From: Actinomadura formosensis NBRC 14204
GTDB lineage: Bacteria > Actinomycetota > Actinomycetes > Streptosporangiales > Streptosporangiaceae
Direction of reading: 5' to 3'
NCBI RefSeq assembly: GCF_001552155.1
Contig: NZ_BCQQ01000024.1
Location: 1 to 64,000 of the forward strand
Length of the DNA: 64,000 bases
The notes under the pieces are model-generated. The model saw only the letters and a list, made by a program, of their open reading frames with translations, made no database searches and was not told the DNA's origin. Position 1 is the stretch's first letter, and each line of letters opens with the position of its first letter. Position numbers and translations under genes: made by a program. Below are positions 42,895-51,430 of the stretch, piece by piece.

Positions 42895-43368
42895 CTACCG
42901 ATCGGTAACAGGTTGGCCCGAAGGCGCGTCGGTCGGACGCCCGATCAGCCGGGACAGCACGATCGCCGTCTTCGTCGCGGTGATGTTGTTCTCCCGGCGC
43001 AGCCGTTCGAGGGCCTGCTCCAGGTGCTGGATGTCACGGGCCCGCACATGGACCAGCGCGCTCGCGTCGCCGCTGATCGTGTACGCCGCGACGACCTCCG
43101 GATGGCCGCGGACACTCGAGTAGATCTCCTCCGGGGACGTCGCACCCGTGCAGAAGATCTCGATGAACGCCTCGGTCGTCCAGCCGAGCGCCGCCGGGTC
43201 GACGACCGCCGCGAAGCCGGTGATGACGCCGTCCGACCGCAGCCGGTCGACCCGCCGTTTCACCGCCGGGGCCGACAGCCCGACCTTCGCCCCGATCTGC
43301 GCGTACGAAGCGCGGCCGTCCTCCAGGAGGCGCGCAACGATGTGACGGTCGAGCTCGTCAAGACGCAA
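42895..43368 (-). CDS. Lrp/AsnC-family transcription regulator
   Basis: 157 residues. N-terminal winged [45 protein letters not shown]-terminal ligand-binding RAM domain includes [38 protein letters not shown]. The gene is divergent from rocD with a 181-bp shared region, so it probably controls ornithine or arginine catabolism. Confidence 0.9.
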   Translation of the reverse strand: MRLDELDRHIVARLLEDGRASYAQIGAKVGLSAPAVKRRVDRLRSDGVITGFAAVVDPAALGWTTEAFIEIFCTGATSPEEIYSSVRGHPEVVAAYTISGDASALVHVRARDIQHLEQALERLRRENNITATKTAIVLSRLIGRPTDAPSGQPVTDR

Positions 43369-43398
43369 CGAACAGCACCCTCTAAGTCGGTTTTCGTC

Positions 43399-43415
43399 AT
43401 TGGTCGCCGGTCAAT
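43399..43415. promoter_or_regulatory. Imperfect palindrome ATTGGTCGCCGGTCAAT between lrp and rocD
   Basis: ATTG/CAAT arms with a partly symmetric core lie about 30 bp upstream of the lrp start. A/T-tipped arms are typical of Lrp sites. The call rests on position and weak symmetry. Confidence 0.3.
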
Positions 43416-43549
43416 TCCGAACATACGCTGGGAGGCGGACCGGCGGCCACCTGACCCGCCCGGCCTCCTCTCCCGGCACCGGGGCCCCACCCCGGTGCCC
43501 CAGCCATGCCCCCGGCCCATCCGGCCGGGCCGAGCCGCGAAGGAGCGTC

Positions 43550-44743
43550 GTGACGCCGACCGACCAGCTGCGAGCCATGTCCGAGGAGCACAGCGCGCAC
43601 AACTACCACCCCCTTCCCATCGTGGTCGCCGAGGCGGACGGGGTGTGGCTGACCGACGTCGAGGGCCGCCGCTACCTCGACATGCTGGCCGCCTACTCCG
43701 CGGTCAACTTCGGGCACCGCAACCCGCGCCTCACCGCGGCCGTCAAGCGGCAGCTCGACCGCGTCACGCTGGTCAGCCGGGCCTTCGACCACGACCAGTT
43801 CGGCCCGTTCGTGTCCGAGCTGGCCGAGCTGTGCGGCAAGGACATGGTGCTGCCGATGAACAGCGGCGCCGAGGCCGTCGAGACCGCGCTGAAGACCGCC
43901 CGCAAGTGGGGCTACGAGGTCAAGGGCGTCCCGGCCGGGCAGGCGAACATCATCACGTTCGAGGGCAACTTCCACGGCCGCACCACCACGATCATCAGCT
44001 TCTCCACCGACCCGGACGCCCACGACTCCTACGGCCCCTACACGCCGGGCTTCCGGACCGTCCCGTACGGGGACGCCGAGGCGCTCAAGGCCGCGATGGA
44101 CGACGCCACCGTCGGCGTGCTGATCGAGCCGATCCAGGGCGAGGCCGGCGTGAACGTCCCGCCGAGCGGGTTCCTGCGCGCGGTGCGGGAGCTGTGCACC
44201 GCCCGCGGCGCGCTGATGATCGCGGACGAGATCCAGTCGGGCCTCGGCCGCACCGGCACGACGTTCGCCGTCGAGCACGAGGGCGTCGTCCCCGACATCT
44301 ACATCCTCGGCAAGGCCCTCGGCGGCGGCATCATGCCGGTCTCCGCCGTCGTCGCCGACCGCGACGTCCTCGGCGTGTTCAAGCCGGGCCAGCACGGCTC
44401 GACGTTCGGCGGCAACCCGCTCGCCTGCGCGATCGGCCGCGAGGTCATCGCGATGCTGAAGACCGGCGAGTTCCAGGAGCGCTCCCGGACGCTCGGCGCC
44501 CACCTGCACGAGCGGCTCGGTCACCTCCCCGGCGACCTCGTCCGCGAGGTGCGCGGGCGCGGCCTGTGGGCGGGCGTCGAACTGCACGGCAGGGCCCGCC
44601 CGGTCAGCGAGCGCCTCATGGGCCTCGGCGTCCTCGCCAAGGAGACCCACGAGACCACCCTCCGCCTCGCGCCCCCGCTCGTCATCGAGCAGGACGACCT
44701 GGACTGGGCCCTCGACCAGCTGGAGATCGCCCTCAAGGGCTGA
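43550..44743 (+). CDS. rocD: Ornithine--oxo-acid transaminase
   Basis: 397 residues from GTG 43550 with AAGGAG six bases upstream, not the track start at 43400. Class III aminotransferase motifs: NSGAEAVETALKTARKWGY, FHGRTTTIISFS, IIEPIQGE-like VLIEPIQGEAG, ADEIQSGLGRTG (PLP-contact Asp) and ILGKALGGG (PLP lysine). Ornithine aminotransferase is the best match by YLDMLAAYSAVNFGHRNPR at the N-terminus. It produces glutamate-semialdehyde from ornithine. Confidence 0.9.
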   Translation: MTPTDQLRAMSEEHSAHNYHPLPIVVAEADGVWLTDVEGRRYLDMLAAYSAVNFGHRNPRLTAAVKRQLDRVTLVSRAFDHDQFGPFVSELAELCGKDMVLPMNSGAEAVETALKTARKWGYEVKGVPAGQANIITFEGNFHGRTTTIISFSTDPDAHDSYGPYTPGFRTVPYGDAEALKAAMDDATVGVLIEPIQGEAGVNVPPSGFLRAVRELCTARGALMIADEIQSGLGRTGTTFAVEHEGVVPDIYILGKALGGGIMPVSAVVADRDVLGVFKPGQHGSTFGGNPLACAIGREVIAMLKTGEFQERSRTLGAHLHERLGHLPGDLVREVRGRGLWAGVELHGRARPVSERLMGLGVLAKETHETTLRLAPPLVIEQDDLDWALDQLEIALKG

Positions 44744-44773
44744 ACCCACCGCATCGCTCCGGCCCCCTGAACC

Positions 44774-44809
44774 GAAACGTCGCCGGTCAACGGCGCCCGG
44801 CGGCGTTTC
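44774..44809 (+). terminator. rocD terminator hairpin
   Basis: Stems GAAACGTCGCCGG (44774-44786) and CCGGCGGCGTTTC (44797-44809) pair with a single mismatch around a ten-base loop, 30 bp after rocD, followed by a pyrimidine-rich stretch. Confidence 0.65.
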
Positions 44810-44902
44810 CTCCTTCACCGCAGCCCCGAGGATCATCAAAGACTTGGCCGGGGCCCGCACGGCGCGGTGGCGCGGCGTGCCCGCGGGGGCAGTGTGGCGG
44901 GC

Positions 44903-45871
44903 ATGCTGCGGAACAAGGGCCGACGCCGGGTGGCCATCGGGTGCGGCGGGCTGGCACTGGGCCTCATGGTGCTGCTCGCGAGCGGGTTCTACCTGCTCCA
45001 GCGCGCGTACAACGGGGAGGTCAGGCGGGTCGCCGGAGCGCTGCCCACCGCGCCGGGCCGGCCGTCCTCCACCGGACGCGGTGAGAACTGGCTGCTGATC
45101 GGCTCCGACCGGCGCGCCGACATCCCCTCGATGGGCGCCCGGGCCGACACGATCATGCTGGTGCACCTGTCCGGGCGCGGCGACCGGGTCTCGTTGATCT
45201 CGATCCCGCGGGACGGCTGGGTGCCCGTCCCCGGGCACGGCACCACGAAGATCAACGCGGCGTTCGCCTACGGCGGGCCGCCGCTGCTGATCCGTACCGT
45301 GGAGCAGCTCACGCACGTCCGCGTCGACCACTACGCCGCGCTCGACTTCGGCGGGTTCGTGAAGATGACGGACACGCTCGGCGGCGTGGACGTCACCATC
45401 ACCAAGCGGACCCACGACCCGATGCACAACCGCACGTGGGAGGCGGGGCGCCGGCATCTGAACGGCGCCGAGGCCCTCGATTTCGTCCGGCAGCGGTGGA
45501 ACCTGCCGAGCGGCGACCTCGACCGGATCAAGCGGCAGCAGGCGTTCCTGCACGCGCTCGCGGACAAGGCGATGGACACCCGCAATCCGATCAGGATCGA
45601 CCGGTTCGTCCGGGCCGTGACCGGTTCGGTGACCGTGGACGACTCGGTGACCGCCGGGACGCTGCGCAGGCTGGCGCGCCGGCTGCTCAAGACGTCCCTG
45701 ACGGAGTACCTGACCGTCCCCGTCGCGGGGACGGCCGAGCGGGACCGCCAGAGTGTCGTACTCCTGGACGAGGATGGAATGCGGACGCTGTTCACCACCG
45801 TCCGGCAGGACCGGGTGGGCGACTACGTGGCCCGCAACGGCGCCGCCAACTCGGTGGACGCCGTGCGCTGA
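44903..45871 (+). CDS. LytR-CpsA-Psr (LCP) family protein
   Basis: 322 residues from ATG 44903; GTG 44867 is an in-frame alternative. One N-terminal membrane helix (residues ~8-28) is followed by an extracellular LCP domain. It contains LIGSDRRAD, RADTIMLVHL, SLISIPRDGWVP, KINAAFAYGG and the GRRHLNGAEALDFVRQRW block with the catalytic arginines. By family it attaches wall polymers to peptidoglycan from lipid-linked precursors. It is a single-gene unit between rocD and the PadR pair. Confidence 0.92.
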   Translation: MLRNKGRRRVAIGCGGLALGLMVLLASGFYLLQRAYNGEVRRVAGALPTAPGRPSSTGRGENWLLIGSDRRADIPSMGARADTIMLVHLSGRGDRVSLISIPRDGWVPVPGHGTTKINAAFAYGGPPLLIRTVEQLTHVRVDHYAALDFGGFVKMTDTLGGVDVTITKRTHDPMHNRTWEAGRRHLNGAEALDFVRQRWNLPSGDLDRIKRQQAFLHALADKAMDTRNPIRIDRFVRAVTGSVTVDDSVTAGTLRRLARRLLKTSLTEYLTVPVAGTAERDRQSVVLLDEDGMRTLFTTVRQDRVGDYVARNGAANSVDAVR

Positions 45872-45934
45872 CCCCGTCCCACCTGCACGGAAATGCCGGA
45901 CATGAAGAAAGATGACAGCAGCCGTCCACATGGA

Positions 45935-45952
45935 TTAGTCTAAGTGGACTAA
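45935..45952. promoter_or_regulatory. Inverted repeat TTAGTC-N6-GACTAA, PadR operator candidate
   Basis: A perfect six-base inverted repeat with a six-base spacer lies 26 bp upstream of the PadR start. PadR-family regulators commonly repress their own operon with the exporter gene, which follows here. Confidence 0.6.
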
Positions 45953-45977
45953 CCAGAATCGACCATAGGCCGCCGTC

Positions 45978-46607
45978 ATGTCCCGACCCATCACACCGCT
46001 CGCGCTGACCGTGCTGCGGATGCTGTGCGACCGCCCCATGCACCCGTACGAGATGCAGCAGCGCATCCGCGACTGCGCCTACGACCAGGCCGTCAAGATC
46101 ACGCACGGGTCGCTGTACCACTCGGTGGAGCGGCTCGCCGCGTGCGGGCTGATCGAACCGCTGGAGACGAGCCGCGAGGGCCGCCGGCCCGAGCGCACCA
46201 TCTACGCGGTGACCAGCGCCGGACGGGACGCCGCGCAGCTCCGGCTCGCCGAACTGCTGCGCAACCCCACCGAAGAGTTCCCGCTGTTCGGCACCGGGCT
46301 GGCGTTCATCAACCTGCTCCCCGAGGGCGAGGTCGCCCGGCTGCTGCGCTACCGCACGGTCGTGCTGGAGTCCGCGCTCGCCGCGCACCAGACCGCACAC
46401 GACGCACTTCGCAAGCAGGGCCTCAAACGCTACAAGCTGATCGACCAGGAATGGCTGATCGCGCGGGTGCGCGGCGAACTGGACTTCGTCCGGGGCCTGA
46501 CCGACGACCTCGACTCCGGCCGCCTCACCTGGAAGGACGACGAGGTGCAGTTCCTCTGCCATCCGCGACCGCGGCCACCACGCCATGACGACAAGGGGGC
46601 AACATGA
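45978..46607 (+). CDS. PadR-family transcription regulator
   Basis: 209 residues. The winged helix N-terminus reads LTVLRMLCDRPMHPYEMQQRIRDCAYDQAVKITHGSLYHSVERL, followed by GLIEPLETSREGRRPERTIYAVTSAG, the PadR signature. A long C-terminal helical part (PadR_C-like) follows. It overlaps the MFS exporter start by four bases (ATGA). Probably a substrate-responsive repressor of that exporter. Confidence 0.92.
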   Translation: MSRPITPLALTVLRMLCDRPMHPYEMQQRIRDCAYDQAVKITHGSLYHSVERLAACGLIEPLETSREGRRPERTIYAVTSAGRDAAQLRLAELLRNPTEEFPLFGTGLAFINLLPEGEVARLLRYRTVVLESALAAHQTAHDALRKQGLKRYKLIDQEWLIARVRGELDFVRGLTDDLDSGRLTWKDDEVQFLCHPRPRPPRHDDKGAT

Positions 46608-48217
46608 GCAAATGGCGCGGCAATCCCTGGGCGATCCTGCTCACGCTCTCCCTCGGATTCTTCATGACCCTGCTCGACCTCACGATCGTGAACATCGCGA
46701 TCCCGAGCATGATCGACAAACTGGACGCCTCGCTCGACCAGGTGCTGTGGGTCGTCAACGCCTACATCCTGGTGCTGGCCGTCCTGCTCATCACCGCCGG
46801 CCGGCTCGGTGACCTGTGGGGCAAGAAGAACCTGTTCATCACCGGGGTGGCACTGTTCACGCTGTCCAGCCTGGTGTGCGGCATCGCCCAGGACCCGACG
46901 CAGCTGATCGCCGCCCGCGCGGTGCAGGGGCTCGGCGCGGCGCTGCTGATGCCGCAGACCATGTCGATGATCATCAGCGTGTTCCCGGCGGAGCGGCGCG
47001 GTGCCGCGCTCGGCGTGTGGGGCGCGGTCGCCGGGGTGTCCACCATCGCCGGCCCGACGATCGGCGGGCTGCTCGTCACCAGCCTCAGCTGGCGGTGGAT
47101 CTTCTTCGTGAACCTGCCGATCGGCATCCTGGTGCTGGCCATGGCCGTGCCGATCCTGCCCGGCCACACCCGCACCGTCCGGCACCGGTTCGACGTCGCC
47201 GGCGTCCTGCTGGCGTCCGCCGCCCTGTTCTGCGTCACGTTCGCGCTCACCGAGGGCCAGAAGTACGAGTGGAACGAGGGGATCTGGGGGCTGATCGCCG
47301 CCGGGCTCGCACTGTTCGTGGTCTTCGTCCTCCAGCAGCGCACCCGCCAGGACGGTGAGCCGCTCGTCCCGTTCTCGCTGTTCAAAGACCGCAACTTCAC
47401 CGTCCTGAACTTCGTCGGCGCGGCCGTCTCGGTCGGCATGATCGGCATGTTCCTGCCGATGACGATCTACCTGCAGTCGGTGCTGGGCTTCAGCGCCCTC
47501 AAGGCGGGCCTCGTCATGGCGCCGTCCTCGGTCGTGTCGATGTTCCTCGCGCCCGTCGCGGGACGGCTGTCCGACCGCATCGGCGGCAAGTTCATCCTGA
47601 TGACCGGCCTCGTCCTCTACGCCGCCGGCATGGGGTGGATCGTCGCCATCGCCGAGGTCGGGACGGACTGGACCGCGTTCATCGGCCCGCTCGTCGTGGC
47701 CGGCCTCGGCATCGGCGGGGTGTTCGCGCCGATGGCCACCGAGGCGACCCGGAATGTTCCGCCGCGGCTCGCGGGCGCCGCGTCCGGCGTCAACAACATG
47801 ATCCGGCAGGTCGGGTCGGTGCTCGGCAGCGCGGCGGTCGGCGCCACGCTGCAGAACCGGCTCGCGTCCGCGCTGCGGGACGAGGCGACGGCCCGCTCCA
47901 CCGCGCTCCCGGCGGACATGCGTCCCGGCTTCGTCCAGGGGTTCGCGGACGCGGCCAAGGGCGGCCTGGAGGTCGGCGCGGGCCAGAGCGGCGCGAGGCA
48001 GCAGCTTCCGCCCGGTGTCCCGCCCGCCATCGCGCACCGCGTCAACGAACTGGCCGGGCAGGTGTTCTCGCACGGCTTCGTGCACGCGATGAAGCCGACG
48101 ATGTGGCTGCCGATCGGCGTCATCCTCCTCGGCGCCGTCGCCTGCCTGACCCTCAAGGGCCACCGGGCGAACACCGCGCTCAGCGTCGAGCCCGAACCCG
48201 CACCGGTGGCGCCCTGA
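46604..48217 (+). CDS. MFS multidrug exporter, DHA2 (EmrB/QacA) type
   Basis: 537 residues with about 14 membrane spans. The DHA2 motif LDLTIVNIAIPSM opens helix 1. The loop GRLGDLWGKKNLF carries motif A. GVWGAVAGVSTIAGPTIGGLL carries motif C. The protein exports drug-like molecules by proton antiport. It is co-expressed with the PadR regulator, so its inducer may be the substrate. Confidence 0.93.
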   Translation: MSKWRGNPWAILLTLSLGFFMTLLDLTIVNIAIPSMIDKLDASLDQVLWVVNAYILVLAVLLITAGRLGDLWGKKNLFITGVALFTLSSLVCGIAQDPTQLIAARAVQGLGAALLMPQTMSMIISVFPAERRGAALGVWGAVAGVSTIAGPTIGGLLVTSLSWRWIFFVNLPIGILVLAMAVPILPGHTRTVRHRFDVAGVLLASAALFCVTFALTEGQKYEWNEGIWGLIAAGLALFVVFVLQQRTRQDGEPLVPFSLFKDRNFTVLNFVGAAVSVGMIGMFLPMTIYLQSVLGFSALKAGLVMAPSSVVSMFLAPVAGRLSDRIGGKFILMTGLVLYAAGMGWIVAIAEVGTDWTAFIGPLVVAGLGIGGVFAPMATEATRNVPPRLAGAASGVNNMIRQVGSVLGSAAVGATLQNRLASALRDEATARSTALPADMRPGFVQGFADAAKGGLEVGAGQSGARQQLPPGVPPAIAHRVNELAGQVFSHGFVHAMKPTMWLPIGVILLGAVACLTLKGHRANTALSVEPEPAPVAP

Positions 48218-48225
48218 CCTGGCCG

Positions 48226-48251
48226 CCGGCCCGGGGGCTCCCCCGGGCCGG
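48226..48251. terminator. Convergent terminator hairpin
   Basis: Twelve-bp perfect stem CCGGCCCGGGGG/CCCCCGGGCCGG with a two-base CT centre, between the MFS gene and the convergent DUF6113 gene, six bases from the latter's stop. Confidence 0.6.
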
Positions 48252-48256
48252 TGCCG

Positions 48257-48760
48257 CTACCTGCGGGTACGCGCCGCCTTCCCGAGCAGCCACTCGCCCG
48301 GCGGGCGGGCCGGCGGCACCATCATGATCCCGGCCACCGCGGCGAGCATGCCGCCGATGATGAACAGGTAGCCGGCCGTGGTCGCGGGGACGACGAGATC
48401 GCCCTCACCGCGGCGCATCGACATCACGAACACCACGATTCCCCACGTCACCGCCGGGACCGTCGCACCGAGCCGGCCGCCCATGCCGAGACCGGACAGG
48501 CGGGCAATCAGGAAGACCAGCGCGACCAGGACGATCGCCGCGACCGGGACGGAGCCGACCGTCCAGTCCTGGGCGAACGAGCCGACCAGGCCGAACACCC
48601 CGCCGAGCAGGCCGAGGGCCGCGTAGGCGGCGCCGGACACGAACGCGTCCAGCGGCCGCTCGCCGTCCGCCCGGTCCAGGCCGGACCCGCCGCCGTCGCC
48701 GCCCGCCGGGCGGCCGTCCTTGGCGAGGCTGACCCGCGCCTCGTCGTCGTCCTTATGCAC
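48257..48760 (-). CDS. DUF6113-like membrane protein
   Basis: 167 residues from GTG 48760 (track start at 48865 rejected). A charged N-terminus with Asp/Gly is followed by four hydrophobic helices, with ATTAGYLFIIGGMLAAVAGIMMVPP near the C-terminus. The gene follows mshB after 40 bp, an arrangement I recall from Streptomyces for DUF6113 proteins. No biochemical role is known. Confidence 0.65.
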   Translation of the reverse strand: MHKDDDEARVSLAKDGRPAGGDGGGSGLDRADGERPLDAFVSGAAYAALGLLGGVFGLVGSFAQDWTVGSVPVAAIVLVALVFLIARLSGLGMGGRLGATVPAVTWGIVVFVMSMRRGEGDLVVPATTAGYLFIIGGMLAAVAGIMMVPPARPPGEWLLGKAARTRR

Positions 48761-48800
48761 GGACGTCAGGGTACCGGGGCACGGGCGTCCCCTTTGTTGA

Positions 48801-49691
48801 TCAGTCCGTGAGACCGGCGAACAGGTCGCGTTCGCGGCGCCCGGCGCCGATCGGGCCCGGCTCACCGGCCTGCAGGATGAAGTACTCGGTGCCGAACGCC
48901 TGCTGCCCCAGGTTGTTCGACAGCGCGAAGAACGGGCCGACCCGCTCGGGCGCGACGACGATCTGGGTACGGTGCGCGCGCAGGGCCGCGAGCTTGGCGG
49001 GCAGCTGGGCGCGGGCGTCGACGACCGTGGTGACCTGCCCGTCCGGGACGCCGGAGCCCAGTTCGTCCAGCCCGGCGACGCGGGCGAACGGCAGCTTCGC
49101 CTCGCGCATCACCGCGATCGCCCGCGCGAGGACGGTCCGGGGCGTGGCGTAGGCGTAGAACTTGGCGGCCCGCCACGGCGGCGCGCCGTCCTCGTAGGAC
49201 GGGTCGGCGGCCAGCTCGAACGCCCGCCGCGCCACCCGGTGCGCCTGGATGTGGTCGGGATGGCCGTAGTTGCCGCGCTCGTCGTAGGTGACGATCACCT
49301 GCGGCCGGACCTCCCGGATCACCGCGACGAGATCCCGCGCGGCCGTGTCGACGTCCGCCCGCCAGAAGCAGCGCGGGTCGTCGTTGGTGGGGGCGCCCAT
49401 CATGCCGGAGTCGCGCCAGCGTCCCACGCCGCCGAGGAAGCGGTGGTCGCGCACGCCGAGCGCCTCGCAGGCCGCCGCGAGCTCCCCGATCCGGTACTCG
49501 CCGAGGCGGTCCTCCTTGTCGGACGCCAGGTGGCGCAGTTCCTCGGGGATGACCTCGCCCTCCTCGCCCAGCGTGCAGGTGACGAGACAGACGTGGGCGC
49601 CCTCGGCGGCGTACTTGGCCATGGTCGCCCCGGTCCCGATGGACTCGTCGTCCGGATGGGCGTGGACGAACAGGATCCGCGGCTCCTTCAT
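48801..49691 (-). CDS. mshB: Mycothiol biosynthesis deacetylase
   Basis: 296 residues from ATG 49691; TTG 49697 is possible. Zinc-binding motif [18 protein letters not shown] near the N-terminus and [11 protein letters not shown] near 145. The block [21 protein letters not shown] is specific to MshB. The enzyme deacetylates GlcNAc-inositol to GlcN-inositol in mycothiol synthesis. Its presence marks an actinobacterium with mycothiol redox buffering. Confidence 0.93.
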   Translation of the reverse strand: MKEPRILFVHAHPDDESIGTGATMAKYAAEGAHVCLVTCTLGEEGEVIPEELRHLASDKEDRLGEYRIGELAAACEALGVRDHRFLGGVGRWRDSGMMGAPTNDDPRCFWRADVDTAARDLVAVIREVRPQVIVTYDERGNYGHPDHIQAHRVARRAFELAADPSYEDGAPPWRAAKFYAYATPRTVLARAIAVMREAKLPFARVAGLDELGSGVPDGQVTTVVDARAQLPAKLAALRAHRTQIVVAPERVGPFFALSNNLGQQAFGTEYFILQAGEPGPIGAGRRERDLFAGLTD

Positions 49692-49772
49692 AGTCAACGA
49701 GCCTACTCAGGGCACGGCACCGCGGTGATGGCCGCCCTGCCCCACGCGCCCCGCAAGCCCGGCGGGCGGGCT

Positions 49773-51260
49773 TCAGCCGGTCCCGCCGCCGGTACCGCCG
49801 CCAGTACCGCCTCCGGTACCACCACCGGTGCCACCGCCGGTACCGCCCCCGGTACCGCCACCGCCGGTGCCGCCACCGCCGTCACCGCCTCCGGTGCCGG
49901 TGGACGGCGGCGTGGTCGTCGGTGCGCTGCTGGTCGGCGGCGTGGTGGTCGGCTCCCGCGAGGTCGGCGGCGTGGTGGTCGGCTCCCGCGTCGCCGGCGT
50001 GGTGTACCGGCGCGTCCGGGTGGGGGTCGGCGCCGGCTCGTCGGGCTCCTCGGTCGTCGGGGTCTCCGACACCGTGCCGGAGTCGGAGACCGCCGGCGTG
50101 GCGGGCCCGGCCGGCGGGTCGTCGTTCCGGGTCGCCATGAACAGGCCGACGACCAGCGCCAGGGCGGCGATCGCCGCGACGGCCGCGAGGATCGGCCACC
50201 TGGACTTGTGCTCGGGCTCCCAGCCGTCGCGGCGGCCCCGGTCGGCGCCGTACGGAGGAGGCGCGGGCGGCAGCGTCCCGGTGTAGTCGGCCGGCGAGAC
50301 ACGGCGCGTCCCGCCGCCGGGACCACCGGGGGCGCCGGGCTGGGTCGCGCCCGCCATCATCCCGGCCGCGGCGAGGCCGCCGGCGGCGAGCGTCGAGCCC
50401 TCCGCGAGCATGGTGTCGGCCTGCGCCGAGTCCTCCATCCGGGTCTGCCCGGCCCCGCCCGGCCCGCTGCCGATCAGCGCCATCATGAGCTGCTGCGCGG
50501 TCGGTCGCCGCTCCGGCTCCTTGACCAGGCACGCGGCGACCAGCCGGTGCAGGTCGGCGGGGACGCCGTCCAGGGCGGGCGGCTCGTGCATCACCCGGTT
50601 GATCACCGCGACGACGGTGTCGTCGCCGAACGGCGGGCGGCCGGTCGCGGCGAACACCATCGTGGTGGCCCACGCCCACACGTCCACGGCCTCGGTGAGG
50701 GTCGCCCCCGCCACCTGCTCGGGCGCCATGTAGGACGGCGTGCCGATCGCCTTGGTCGCGTTCGTCTGCCCGGTGTCAAGGGCCCGCGCGATACCGAAGT
50801 CGATGACCCGCGGCCCGTCCGGCGCCATGATGACGTTGTGCGGCTTGAAGTCGCGGTGCACGATCCCGGCCTGGTGGATCGCGACGAGCGCGGTCGCGGT
50901 GCCGATCGCGAGCCGGTCGAGCGCCGCCCCGCCGATCGGGCCGCTCTCGGTGACCTGCTTGTACAGCGACGGGCCCGGCACGTACTCGCTGGCGATGTAC
51001 GGCTGGTCGCCCGCGACGTCGGCCTCCAGGACCTGCGCGGTGCAGAACCGCGCCACCTGCTTGGCGGCCTGCGCCTCCCGGACGAACCGGGTGCGCGCCA
51101 TCGTGTCCCCGGCCAGGTCGGCGCGGAGCAGCTTGATCGCGGCCCGGTTCCCAGAGGCGTCCACGCCGGCGTAGACGACGCCCTGGCCGCCCTCACCGAG
51201 TCGTTCGACGATCTCGTACGAGCCAAGCCGCCGGGGATCTCCCGACTGCAGCTCCGGCAT
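49773..51260 (-). CDS. Ser/Thr protein kinase with Gly-rich exterior tail
   Basis: 495 residues from ATG 51260 with GAGGAGTGG upstream. Kinase motifs: LGEGGQGVVYAG, AAIKLL, HRDFKPHNVI (Phe replaces the usual Leu), DFGIAR and APEQVAG. A Pro/Gly linker leads to one transmembrane helix (near 370-395). A Thr/Pro repeat region (REPTTTPPTS units) and a C-terminal run of GTGGG repeats follow. The exterior tail has no folded domain, so sensing may be cytosolic or wall-contact. Confidence 0.9.
   Translation of the reverse strand: MPELQSGDPRRLGSYEIVERLGEGGQGVVYAGVDASGNRAAIKLLRADLAGDTMARTRFVREAQAAKQVARFCTAQVLEADVAGDQPYIASEYVPGPSLYKQVTESGPIGGAALDRLAIGTATALVAIHQAGIVHRDFKPHNVIMAPDGPRVIDFGIARALDTGQTNATKAIGTPSYMAPEQVAGATLTEAVDVWAWATTMVFAATGRPPFGDDTVVAVINRVMHEPPALDGVPADLHRLVAACLVKEPERRPTAQQLMMALIGSGPGGAGQTRMEDSAQADTMLAEGSTLAAGGLAAAGMMAGATQPGAPGGPGGGTRRVSPADYTGTLPPAPPPYGADRGRRDGWEPEHKSRWPILAAVAAIAALALVVGLFMATRNDDPPAGPATPAVSDSGTVSETPTTEEPDEPAPTPTRTRRYTTPATREPTTTPPTSREPTTTPPTSSAPTTTPPSTGTGGGDGGGGTGGGGTGGGTGGGTGGGTGGGTGGGTGGGTG
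49776..49870 (-). repeat. Tandem repeats coding the GTGGG tail
   Basis: Short tandem units of about 12 bp (ggtaccgccgcc variants on the plus strand) encode the Gly/Thr run at the kinase C-terminus. Length is likely variable between strains through slippage. Confidence 0.6.
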
Positions 51261-51430
51261 TGACCACTCCTCAGCCCGCGACAGGAAAAGTGTTGGGGAA
51301 GCTTTGAGCTTACGCGAGCGCGGACCCGGGCACGGGACATTCCCGGCCACCACGCGACGACCCGTGATCATAAGGGGCGGGAGAGCGCCGCGGGCCGTAC
51401 TTCCCCGTCATCCTGGCAGACTCGGTTGTC

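Noticed and set aside
43260-43600. Extra small reverse genes over the rocD start region
   Set aside because: The readings are Arg-rich shadows of the lrp/rocD region and overlap a well-supported start at 43550.
49776-50000. CRISPR-like or satellite repeat at the kinase 3' end
   Set aside because: Units are short, in frame, and encode Gly/Thr/Pro tails; there are no spacers.
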